Assembly: GCA_910586555.1 (NCBI GenBank)
Contig: CAJUJY010000054.1
Span: forward strand, 1-24,369
Length of the DNA stretch: 24,369 nt
Reading direction: 5' to 3'
Source: an uncultured Lachnospiraceae bacterium
Lineage (GTDB): Bacteria > Bacillota > Clostridia > Lachnospirales > Lachnospiraceae
Position numbers and translations under genes: made by a program. Positions 1-7,068 of this stretch are shown piece by piece. Numbering within the stretch: the first letter of the stretch is position 1; every line of letters begins with the position of its first letter. The notes below the pieces were generated by a model. The model did no database searches. It was not told the DNA's origin and saw only the letters and a program-made list of their open reading frames with translations.

Positions 1-152
1 CATGCCTTCATTATATCTTATCTTTAACTTTTTGAAAATTGATTTCCGTGATATCCGTTTCATAAATTTTTAATTGTGTATAAAACACAGATAATTTATA
101 GTTATCCTGCATTGGGGGTTTGTATATACTAAAAACCAGGGAAAAATGCAAA

Positions 153-200
153 AAAGACAGCAGAATACAAGAATATATATCTTAGTATCCTGCTGTCTTT
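153..200 (-). terminator. Rho-independent terminator of fprA
   Basis: An 11-bp perfect inverted repeat, AAAGACAGCAG (153-163) and CTGCTGTCTTT (190-200), is extended inward by ATAC/GTAT and AAGA/TCTT pairs, so nearly the whole loop can pair. Read on the minus strand the stem is followed by a run of T (complement of 149-155). It lies about 40 bases past the fprA stop, as expected for its terminator. Confidence 0.85.
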
Positions 201-239
201 ATAAAAATTTATAAAACAAAATAAAAATCCAGGCAAAGT

Positions 240-1394
240 TTATGCCATTGCTTCCACAAGTTCCCCAATGGCAGCTTTGTCATCTTCTTTCATTACAGAT
301 TTAATGCTAACTCTCTTTCCACAGATTTCAATATTTTTCATGCCTGAAAGCATGTCTTCCATCTTCTTTGCAGCAACTGGCGCCCATGAACCGTTTTCAA
401 TAAGTGCAACTTTACGTTTCTGGTAGTTTTTGCTCTTTAAGTGTGCAAGGAAATCTTCCATAACAGGGAAAAGCCCGCCATCATATGTTGCTGATGCAAG
501 CACCATGCGGTCATACCTGAATGCTGCTTCTATTGCTTCTGCCATATCGTCCCTTGAAAGATCGAAAAGTTCAAGTTTTTCTACACCTTTGTTTTTAAAC
601 ATTTCTGCACACTCTTTAGCTGCTGTGGCAGTATTGCCATGTATTGATGCATATGCAACTAACACACCTTTATCTTCTGGTTCATAGCTGCTCCATATAT
701 CGTATTTATTAATATAATAACCTAAATCTTCTTTAAGCACAGGCCCATGCAGCGGGCATATTATACTAATATCAAGCCCTGATGCTTTTTTAAGGAGTGC
801 CTGCACTTGTGCACCATATTTTCCAACAATATTAAAATAATAACGCCTTGCTTCACATGCCCAGTCATCATCATCAGAATCCAGCGCACCAAACTTTCCA
901 AATCCATCAGCAGAAAACAGTATCTTTTCACTTTTCTCGTATGTAACCATAACTTCCGGCCAGTGTACCATTGGTGCCATAAAGAACTGTAATGTATGGC
1001 TTCCTATAGTAAGCTCATCTCCTTCTTTAACTGTAACCATTCTCCCAGACATGTCAAAGTCAAAAAACTGCGGGAGCATCTGGAATGTCTTTGCATTGCC
1101 AACAAGTTTCATGCCAGGGTACATTTCTGCAATTTTCTGTATATTAGCAGCATGGTCAGGTTCAAGATGGGAAATTACAAGGTATTCAGGCTGCTTGCCG
1201 CCAAGTGCTTCTTTAAGGTTTGAAACCCATTCATCAGTTGCCCTTTTATCAACAGTATCCATTACTGTAATTTTATCGTCCATAATTACATATGAATTAT
1301 AAGAAACACCCTCTGGCACAACATACTGGCTCTCAAATAAATCAATATCTTTATCATCTGCACCAATGTATTTAACACTATCTGTTACAAACAT
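240..1394 (-). CDS. fprA: FprA-type flavodiiron protein (A-type flavoprotein)
   Basis: Soluble cytoplasmic enzyme, 384 residues. The N-terminal metallo-beta-lactamase-like domain (about 1-240) has the full di-iron ligand set of flavodiiron proteins: H76, E78, D80 and H81 in HLEPDH, then H144, D163 and H216 (in PLHGP). The C-terminal flavodoxin domain (about 243-384) has the FMN-phosphate loop ASIHGNTAT. Family members reduce O2 and/or NO to harmless products using electrons from rubredoxin or a flavin reductase; which substrate is used here cannot be read from sequence. There is no fused rubredoxin or NADH-oxidoreductase domain, so it is the minimal A-type form. It has a CCTCCT-complement ribosome binding site 8 bases upstream, its own strong promoter and its own terminator, so it is probably monocistronic. 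Confidence 0.95.
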   Translation of the reverse strand: MFVTDSVKYIGADDKDIDLFESQYVVPEGVSYNSYVIMDDKITVMDTVDKRATDEWVSNLKEALGGKQPEYLVISHLEPDHAANIQKIAEMYPGMKLVGNAKTFQMLPQFFDFDMSGRMVTVKEGDELTIGSHTLQFFMAPMVHWPEVMVTYEKSEKILFSADGFGKFGALDSDDDDWACEARRYYFNIVGKYGAQVQALLKKASGLDISIICPLHGPVLKEDLGYYINKYDIWSSYEPEDKGVLVAYASIHGNTATAAKECAEMFKNKGVEKLELFDLSRDDMAEAIEAAFRYDRMVLASATYDGGLFPVMEDFLAHLKSKNYQKRKVALIENGSWAPVAAKKMEDMLSGMKNIEICGKRVSIKSVMKEDDKAAIGELVEAMA

Positions 1395-1443
1395 TTAAAA
1401 TTCCTCCTTATATTTCTATTATGGTATATATTGTTTCTGCTTT

Positions 1444-1471
1444 ATTATACACTATAATATGGACATGTCAA
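1444..1471 (-). promoter_or_regulatory. Sigma-70-type promoter of fprA
   Basis: On the minus strand TTGACA (complement of 1466-1471), 16 bases, then TATAAT (complement of 1444-1449). Both boxes match consensus exactly. The predicted start is near 1437, giving a leader of about 43 bases that carries AGGAGG at 1403-1408. The near-perfect boxes suggest high expression. Confidence 0.85.
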
Positions 1472-1488
1472 ACCTTCTGTTTTGGTTT

Positions 1489-1950
1489 TCAGGATTTTCT
1501 TAAATGTTTAACACATATAAATATTACAATAGATGTAGAAAGTAAAAATTCTGCAAAAATTATGGACGGGGTAACTAATATATCCAATTCAAAGAAAAAA
1601 TAATGTTCAGCTAAAAATATTGCAAAAGATACCAGATATACTATAACTGAATACATTACACAACTAAAAAACTGCTGTTGTTTCTGTTCCTTTTTAAGCA
1701 TTATCTGTTGCTGTTTCTCTAACATTTCTGTTTTTACCTGTAAATCATTTATTTCTGATGGTTTTAACAGATAATCAGTTGTAACATCAAAAACTGCACT
1801 TAATTGTACTATTCTTTCAAGTTCTGGGACTGCCTGCCCACTTTCCCATTTTGAAACAGACTGCCTTGACACATCAAGTTTTTCTGCAAGTTGTTCCTGT
1901 GTCATGCCATTAGCTTTCCTTAATGTTAATAATTTTTCCTGGAAATCCAT
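1489..1950 (-). CDS. XRE-family regulator with C-terminal membrane segments
   Basis: A 153-residue protein. Residues about 5-60 form a helix-turn-helix of the Cro/C1 (XRE) type: MTQEQLAEKLDVSRQSVSKW is the classic helix 2-3 segment, followed by the usual ESGQAVPELERIVQLSAVFDV. A charged, glutamine-rich linker (about 70-93) could form a coiled coil. Residues about 95-147 contain two hydrophobic stretches that look like transmembrane helices, ending in a short basic tail. This is a common Firmicute design (DNA-binding head plus small membrane tail), but the signal and target genes are unknown. The gene has an AGGAGG site upstream and is separated from fprA by the fprA promoter. Confidence 0.85.
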   Translation of the reverse strand: MDFQEKLLTLRKANGMTQEQLAEKLDVSRQSVSKWESGQAVPELERIVQLSAVFDVTTDYLLKPSEINDLQVKTEMLEKQQQIMLKKEQKQQQFFSCVMYSVIVYLVSFAIFLAEHYFFFELDILVTPSIIFAEFLLSTSIVIFICVKHLRKS

Positions 1951-1996
1951 AAATATTAACCCTCCTTACTGTGGTCTTGTATTTTGTATACAGATA

Positions 1997-2016
1997 TTAA
2001 CAGAAATACTGGTTAA
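1997..2016. promoter_or_regulatory. Possible operator upstream of the XRE gene
   Basis: Imperfect inverted repeat: TTAACAG (from 1997) against CTGGTTAA (to 2016), the two arms differing by one extra base. It lies 47-66 bases upstream of the XRE start and beside a TATACA-like sequence on the minus strand, so it could be the autoregulatory site of that repressor. It also overlaps the stop codon of the ogt remnant. Pattern only; weak evidence. Confidence 0.3.
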
Positions 2017-2165
2017 TTTCTATATATCATGCTGTACATTTTTGCAACCAGCAGTAGAAATATATAAACATAAGGATAATTAATATTAACGATTATTATA
2101 TTCGTTTCATCTGCTGTAATAATAATTCTGCCAATAGGTGAATTATAATAACTTATATATTGCAT
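2013..2165 (-). pseudogene. ogt: 5' remnant of ogt/ada-type methylated-DNA methyltransferase
   Basis: A 50-codon reading frame with GGAGAT three bases before ATG. Its first ~21 residues (MQYISYYNSPIGRIIITADE) match what I know of the start of O6-methylguanine-DNA methyltransferases, where a Y-Y-x-S-P-I-G-x-(hydrophobic)-A-D-E pattern opens the N-terminal domain. After that the similarity stops; the rest is hydrophobic (residues 22-41) and the PCHR active-site region of a ~160-residue enzyme is absent. I read it as a truncated relic still carrying its ribosome binding site. It could instead be a small membrane peptide that captured an ogt start. Family assignment rests on a short segment recognised by eye. 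Confidence 0.55.
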
Positions 2166-2353
2166 AGTATCTCCTTTTAAAACCAGAAAAAACCTGTAAA
2201 ACTGTTATTTCCAGACTTTTTAAGCAAAGATAAAGCACCTGGAAAGCCCGTTGCCTTTAGTTGATGGGCAGTCCGTTTATATTACAATACCATATTAAAA
2301 AACTTTTGTAAAATAAATAGTGTGTCTTCAGGCCTGACCTAAAAGGCAAAAAT
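2166..2353. other. Non-coding stretch upstream of the ogt remnant
   Basis: No convincing reading frame on either strand. On the minus strand a possible promoter, TTTACA-17-TATTGT, precedes a leader containing a GCCC...GGGC hairpin (roughly 2246-2270) and then the ogt-like GGAGAT. A 10-bp palindrome TCAGGCCTGA lies near 2329-2338. This may be the surviving leader of the truncated ogt gene. I do not recognise a known riboswitch. Confidence 0.3.
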
Positions 2354-2389
2354 AAAACAGGAAAGCCCTTTTATAAACTTTCCTGTTTT
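2354..2389 (-). terminator. Terminator at the end of the mannoside operon
   Basis: Perfect 12-bp inverted repeat AAAACAGGAAAG (2354-2365) and CTTTCCTGTTTT (2378-2389) with a 12-base loop; on the minus strand it is followed by TTTTATTTTTG. It lies 25 bases past the stop of the isomerase-kinase gene, marking the 3' end of the operon. Confidence 0.88.
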
Positions 2390-2414
2390 CCTGTTTTATA
2401 AACTTTAATGCCTT

Positions 2415-4274
2415 TTATTGTGCATCCTTGCCTGCAACCAGTGCTGCTGCACCTATCATTCCTGCTTCATTGCCAAGTGCTGCCAGTTCAAGCTTTGGAA
2501 TTGTGCCATGCCCGCCGCCAAAACAGTTTTTCTCTAATATTTCACGAAGCGGCTCTAACGGGATCTGGTTTCCTGATGCTATCCCCCCGCCAAGCAGTAC
2601 AAGCTTCGGACGGAATATATTAGCTATATTTGTAATGCCTGTCCCTAGTGCTTCTATATATGCTGATACAACTTTTACAGCAGTACTGTCACCATCTTTT
2701 GCCATGCTAAATAATTCTTCTGGCACTACTTCCCTGCCAAATGCTTTTTTTGTTTCCCTTTTAATTGCTGTGGAAGAAACATATGCCTCAAGGCAGCCTT
2801 TGCGTCCGCATGTGCATGGTTCACCATCTTTTTCAATAACCATATGCCCCGGTTCGCTTCCGCCTTCATATATTTTCCCATTAATTATAACACCGCCGCC
2901 CACACCTGTGCCAAGCGTAAGAAGCACAACATCTTCATAATATTTGCCAGCACCTGCTACAGCTTCACCAAGGACTGCACAGTCTGCATCATTGGCAATA
3001 CTTACAGGCAGTGGTATAATTTTTCCTGCAAGTTCTTTAACATTAACATTTTCCCATTTAATATTGTTAGAATATTTTAAAATACCATTCTGGCTGTCAA
3101 CTGTCCCAGGTATTCCAATCCCTGCACCAATGCACTGTTCTATAAGTATATCATTTTCTTCAAGCATTACAAGGGCTGTTTCTGTAATACGCTTTATAGT
3201 TTCTTCCGGCCCGTTTTCTGCAAGGGTTGGTACAGTTTTAGAAGCAAGCAGCTTATTATATACATCAACAAGCCCTATTTTAGTATTTGTGCCGCCTATA
3301 TCAATTCCTATACGCACAAGCCCTGTTTTTTCACGTATTGTTGTAACAAGTGCATCACAGCTTCCTTCTATTGTATAAGCGCCGCTGCCTGCTGTCAGCA
3401 GTATGCTGTCACCCTTTTTATACTCTTCGGTTTCCCCTCCAGATGAAATTTTTCCGCTGCCATCAAGAAACAGTATGCTTGCAAATGATTTATCTGTTAC
3501 AACGCCTTCAATTTTACCTAGTACACTGCCATCAAGGTTTAATTTATCTACTGTAAAGTAATCACAGTCTGCCACATGCGGATAACTGCTTTTAAAATTG
3601 CCAGAAGGTTCACGCCTTGTAACAGCAAGTGCTTTATCAACATGCAGTTCACGTTTTTTGCCATCCTTGCCCACCCTGCCGTAATCATATACACGGTAAG
3701 TTACATTTGAATTTTGCTGGATTTCTGCAATAAGGATATCCTTCCCGATAGCATGCATTGTGCCTGATTCTATAAAAAATACATCACCTTTATGTACAGG
3801 AACTGCATTAAGTACCTCAAGCAATGTATCATCTTCAATCCTTTTAGCAAATTCTTCTTTAGAAATTGATTCTTTAAAGCCATAGTAAAGATATGCACCC
3901 TCTGCGGCATCCATTACATACCACATCTCTGTTTTGCCATACTGCCCTTCATTTTTTAAAGCATAACGGTTATCAGGGTGTACCTGTATGGAAAGGTTGT
4001 CTTTTGCATCAATAAACTTAACAAGTACCGGAAAATCCCTGAACCTGCGGCAATTTTCCCCTAATACTTCTTTTCCTTCTGTTTCAATAAATTTGCTAAG
4101 CGTCATGCCTGCATACTGGCCATTTGCAATAACAGACGGCCCGTCAGGGTGGCATGACAGTTCCCAGCTCTCGGCAAGTATTTTGCCATCATATTTTTTA
4201 TTATATTCATCTGCAAGACGGTGCCCGCCCCACAGGTAATCCTTAAAACTTGGTATTAATTTTAATAAAGCCAT
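2415..4274 (-). CDS. Fusion: class I mannose-6-phosphate isomerase + ROK-family hexokinase/glucokinase
   Basis: A 619-residue two-domain cytoplasmic protein. Residues about 1-315 are a short Firmicute-type mannose-6-phosphate isomerase: zinc ligands are visible as Q97/H99 in IQVHPDN, E116 in GKTEMW and H174 in SGTMHAIG. Residues about 320-619 are a ROK kinase: phosphate loop DIGGTNTK (325-332), catalytic Asp near 429 in ANDADC, and the ROK zinc site H477 with C487, C489, C494 in CTCGRKGC. Each half is of normal full length (~310 and ~300 residues), so both are probably active. Together they would phosphorylate free hexose and convert mannose 6-phosphate to fructose 6-phosphate, feeding phosphorolysis products into glycolysis. 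I chose ATG at 4274 because GGAAAGG sits 10 bases before it; a GTG at 4295 would overlap that site. Last gene of the operon. Confidence 0.9.
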   Translation of the reverse strand: MALLKLIPSFKDYLWGGHRLADEYNKKYDGKILAESWELSCHPDGPSVIANGQYAGMTLSKFIETEGKEVLGENCRRFRDFPVLVKFIDAKDNLSIQVHPDNRYALKNEGQYGKTEMWYVMDAAEGAYLYYGFKESISKEEFAKRIEDDTLLEVLNAVPVHKGDVFFIESGTMHAIGKDILIAEIQQNSNVTYRVYDYGRVGKDGKKRELHVDKALAVTRREPSGNFKSSYPHVADCDYFTVDKLNLDGSVLGKIEGVVTDKSFASILFLDGSGKISSGGETEEYKKGDSILLTAGSGAYTIEGSCDALVTTIREKTGLVRIGIDIGGTNTKIGLVDVYNKLLASKTVPTLAENGPEETIKRITETALVMLEENDILIEQCIGAGIGIPGTVDSQNGILKYSNNIKWENVNVKELAGKIIPLPVSIANDADCAVLGEAVAGAGKYYEDVVLLTLGTGVGGGVIINGKIYEGGSEPGHMVIEKDGEPCTCGRKGCLEAYVSSTAIKRETKKAFGREVVPEELFSMAKDGDSTAVKVVSAYIEALGTGITNIANIFRPKLVLLGGGIASGNQIPLEPLREILEKNCFGGGHGTIPKLELAALGNEAGMIGAAALVAGKDAQ

Positions 4275-4296
4275 ATTTACCATGCCTTTCCGCACA

Positions 4297-4322
4297 CTGC
4301 CATATATTAAGGAATATGGCAG
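4297..4322. promoter_or_regulatory. 9-bp inverted repeat just upstream of the isomerase-kinase gene
   Basis: CTGCCATAT (4297-4305), 8-base spacer, ATATGGCAG (4314-4322); perfect arms. No T-run follows on either strand, so it is not a simple terminator. It lies between yesL and the fusion gene, 23 bases before the chosen start codon and just ahead of its ribosome binding site. It could be an mRNA processing or stabilising hairpin or an operator. Confidence 0.5.
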
Positions 4323-4497
4323 GGCAAAACAATAAAACAGCCGGTTTTATATACTAATTTTATAGTATATTACGGTTATAAATATTATATTTTCCTGCAA
4401 ATCCTGTATCCTGTTTAAAAGTTCTATATCCTGCAAGCCAGGTTCCTGTTTTACAAACCTTATTTCATAGTTTTTATATTGTAGTTATATTTACTGG

Positions 4498-5109
4498 CTA
4501 TACCACACATTTGTCCATAATTTTCCTGTTTATTAATGCTGTTATGCCAAACCCAATTATAAAGTATACTGGTGCTACAAGCGCCGCATAATAATCCCCT
4601 AGTATAAAGCATATTACAGGTATTAAATCCAGAAGTACCATAAGAAATGTATAAGGAAAATTTCTTACTGCAAGGAACATGCTTCTTTTAACCATGTCTT
4701 TTAAAGTGCCTTCTTTAAATAATGCAGCCGGGAACAGCCAGCACATTACAAGCAGCCATAAAAACATAAGGCAGCCTGTTACCATGCCTGTTATATGCCA
4801 GAATATGCTTGCCTGTGCCTTTGTGACAAACATAAGGTCAAACACAAGTACCAGTCCTGTTATAAGGCTTAACAGCCATACAGGAGTACTTTTTTTAAGT
4901 GAAGGGATAAAAGCATTTTTAAAACTTTTAAACGGGGAAATATAAGTTTCTTCCCCCATTTTCCCAAAAACCTTATACATTGCAGAAACAGAAGCACCTA
5001 TTGTTACAACTGGCACTGAACATAAAAGAAACAATAAATTTATAATCATTATATCCCCAATTTTCCCCATAAATTCAAAAAACGGGTTTTCAATACTTAA
5101 TTTTTTCAT
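4498..5109 (-). CDS. YesL-like membrane protein (DUF624)
   Basis: A 203-residue protein that opens with a short amphipathic segment, then several hydrophobic helices (about 20-48, 75-95, 105-128, 145-165, 168-190), as in the DUF624/YesL family. The NPFFEFMGKIGDIMIINLLFL start followed by CSVPVVTIGAS is characteristic of the family as I know it. Family members are usually encoded beside carbohydrate ABC transporters in Firmicutes; their function is not established. GGAGG lies 8 bases before ATG, and only 29 bases separate it from the upstream gene, so it is co-transcribed in the mannoside operon. A role linked to the transporter is inference from position. Confidence 0.82.
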   Translation of the reverse strand: MKKLSIENPFFEFMGKIGDIMIINLLFLLCSVPVVTIGASVSAMYKVFGKMGEETYISPFKSFKNAFIPSLKKSTPVWLLSLITGLVLVFDLMFVTKAQASIFWHITGMVTGCLMFLWLLVMCWLFPAALFKEGTLKDMVKRSMFLAVRNFPYTFLMVLLDLIPVICFILGDYYAALVAPVYFIIGFGITALINRKIMDKCVV

Positions 5110-5138
5110 AATTACTGCCTCCGTTCCTGTGGTGTATA

Positions 5139-5804
5139 CTAATCTCTAAATACAAATTCTGCAAATTCCATACACTCTGTTATATGGCTGCTGTTATCCA
5201 GAAATACAAGTATAAGCGGGTCTTTATCATTATGTATAAAATTGTCTGCAATATTTGTTTTATTTATATAAATACCCATATATTCACCATTGTATTTATA
5301 AAAATATTCTTCCATTTCTTTAGGTTTCATGCCAGTGCATAAAACTACAGTCCCTATAAATTTCCCATCTTTACTGGTACAATATTTAAAAAAACTTTCT
5401 GGCATTATAACTGCATCAATAGCCCCTTCATTCCAGCCAAAGAAAAATTTTTCAAATAAACTGTCACTTACCCTGCTGTTTTCATCAAGTGTTATGTCCC
5501 CATACGAAAGAAGGTAATTGGAGTCAACTGAAATATTCTTGCTTTTTATGCCATAAGCTTTAGAAAAATTCTCCATTATTTTTTTATCCCTGTCATAATT
5601 AACTTCCTGGTTTATTATAGCAAGGGAAAATACTATTTTACGGCTGCCCCATAACAAGTGGTAAATAACAAGCCCTGTAATAAAAAGCAGTATGCAGATA
5701 ATAAGCATATGGTACCAGTAATAAGTAATTATATATTCTCTTTTCTGCGCTTTGTCCATATCCTGGGTTTTAGTCCTGATATCTTCAATCCACTTTTTAA
5801 ACAT
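5139..5804 (-). CDS. Membrane-anchored protein of unknown function
   Basis: A 221-residue protein I do not recognise. The first ~30 residues are charged and would be cytoplasmic; residues about 30-50 are a single hydrophobic helix (YYWYHMLIICILLFITGLVI); the remaining ~165 residues, rich in Asp, Lys and Asn, would lie outside the cell. The outer part has short hydrophobic strands (KIVFSLAII, DAVIMPESFF, PLILVFLD) that suggest an alpha/beta fold, faintly recalling a substrate-binding lobe, but no motif settles it. It has an AGGAGG site 8 bases before ATG. It sits between a GH130 enzyme and YesL, which suggests a membrane pair with YesL acting alongside the transporter. Confidence 0.75.
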   Translation of the reverse strand: MFKKWIEDIRTKTQDMDKAQKREYIITYYWYHMLIICILLFITGLVIYHLLWGSRKIVFSLAIINQEVNYDRDKKIMENFSKAYGIKSKNISVDSNYLLSYGDITLDENSRVSDSLFEKFFFGWNEGAIDAVIMPESFFKYCTSKDGKFIGTVVLCTGMKPKEMEEYFYKYNGEYMGIYINKTNIADNFIHNDKDPLILVFLDNSSHITECMEFAEFVFRD

Positions 5805-5827
5805 AAGCTAATCCTCCTGCACAGCGG

Positions 5828-5847
5828 GTTTTCCATATATGGAAAAC
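5828..5847. promoter_or_regulatory. Perfect 20-bp palindrome within the operon
   Basis: GTTTTCCATATATGGAAAAC reads the same on both strands. It lies in the 47-base gap between the GH130 mannosylglucose phosphorylase and the unknown membrane protein. As DNA it could bind a dimeric regulator; as RNA it forms a weak AT-rich hairpin that could separate expression of enzymes from the membrane genes. No T-run follows on the minus strand. Confidence 0.55.
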
Positions 5848-5851
5848 TTTT

Positions 5852-7027
5852 TTATTTTAAAGATTTTAAAAGTTCCATGTTTTTATCTATTAATTCACAA
5901 CGCTGTTTTACACAGTCTGGTGAACGTCTTGCATCCCTAGGAGTATTAAACAGGTAATCTTCTAATTTGTCAATAGTTGTTGTTGCAACATGCATCCTTG
6001 TATCACACGAAGCATAGTAAATGTATACATCACCGTTATCCCTTGCGATTGCACCATTTGTAAATACAACATTTGACACATCACCAACACGTTCACTTCC
6101 AAGAGGCACAAGGAATACACCTGACGGTTCTGCTATTACTTTTGAAGGATCATCTAAGTCTGTGCCAAATACATAAAGCACATACCTTAACCCTGCTGCT
6201 GTGTTACGTACACCGTGGGCAATATTTATCCAGCATTTATTCCCTTTAATTGGTACTGCACCAGCGCCGTTTTTAGACTCCGTAATAGTATGGTATACCC
6301 TTTCACTTATAATTTTTTCTTCATCTATTACAGCATGGCATATATCATCACACAGCCCGAAGCCTATGCCCCCGCCGCTTCCTGTTTCAATAAAACCATC
6401 CATAGGACGTGTGTAGAAAGCATATTTGCCATTTACAAATTCAGGGTGCAGAAGCACATTTCTCTGCTGTGGGGATTTAAGGGTTTTTAAATTATCAAGC
6501 CTTTCCCATGTTTTAAGATCCTTAGTCCTTACAATGCCAGCCGCTGCAACTGCTGCTGAAAGGTCTGTGCTTTCTGTATCTTTGCTTTCTGAACAGAATA
6601 CGCCGTATATATAGCCATCTTCATGCTTTGTAAGGCGCATATCATATACATTAGTTTCTTCAGGGCATGTATCAGGAAGGACTACTGGGTAATCCCAGAA
6701 CCTGAAACCATCTATGCCATTATCACTTTCTGCAACTGCAAAGAAAGATTTACGGTCATTACCCTCTACCCTTGCTACAAGGTAATATTTGCCATCAAGC
6801 CATATTGCGCCTGAATTCATTACTGCATTAATGCCAAGCCTTTCCATAAAGTAAGGGTTTGTATCTGCATTAATATCATACCTCCAGTGTACTGGTGCAT
6901 GTTCCCTTGTAAGCACAGGGTATTCATACCTGTCAATTAACCCGTTATAAAAGCTGCTTTTCTGGTTTTTTCTTGCAACCAGCCTGTCATATTTTTCTTT
7001 TTCTATATAATATTTATTATGGATCAT
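5852..7027 (-). CDS. GH130 4-O-beta-D-mannosyl-D-glucose phosphorylase
   Basis: Cytoplasmic phosphorylase of 391 residues, expected reaction: Man-beta-1,4-Glc + phosphate to mannose 1-phosphate + glucose. The GH130 five-bladed propeller is recognisable from MNSGAIWLDGKYYLVARVEG (about 70-89), the segment NVYDMR with the likely catalytic acid D129, the phosphate/sugar-binding region QQRNVLLHPEF, and a TAAGLRYVLY strand. Sequence style and length fit subfamily GH130_1 (mannosylglucose phosphorylases) rather than the mannooligosaccharide enzymes. I start it at 7027, where GGGGT lies about 7 bases upstream and the length matches the family; the longer frame to 7138 would overlap the epimerase gene by 70 bases. 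It lies 41 bases after the epimerase that makes its substrate. Confidence 0.93.
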   Translation of the reverse strand: MIHNKYYIEKEKYDRLVARKNQKSSFYNGLIDRYEYPVLTREHAPVHWRYDINADTNPYFMERLGINAVMNSGAIWLDGKYYLVARVEGNDRKSFFAVAESDNGIDGFRFWDYPVVLPDTCPEETNVYDMRLTKHEDGYIYGVFCSESKDTESTDLSAAVAAAGIVRTKDLKTWERLDNLKTLKSPQQRNVLLHPEFVNGKYAFYTRPMDGFIETGSGGGIGFGLCDDICHAVIDEEKIISERVYHTITESKNGAGAVPIKGNKCWINIAHGVRNTAAGLRYVLYVFGTDLDDPSKVIAEPSGVFLVPLGSERVGDVSNVVFTNGAIARDNGDVYIYYASCDTRMHVATTTIDKLEDYLFNTPRDARRSPDCVKQRCELIDKNMELLKSLK

Positions 7028-7068
7028 GCGTATACCCCGTCTTTCTTTATAATGGAAATGTTTTAAAA

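Noticed and set aside
1..3. Minus-strand ATG at the left edge as the start of a further gene
   Set aside because: Only the start codon would be visible, with a poorly spaced GAAGG; it cannot be supported.
2231..2290. Possible riboswitch in the leader of the ogt remnant
   Set aside because: A GCCC/GGGC hairpin is present but I could not match conserved residues of any riboswitch class that I know.
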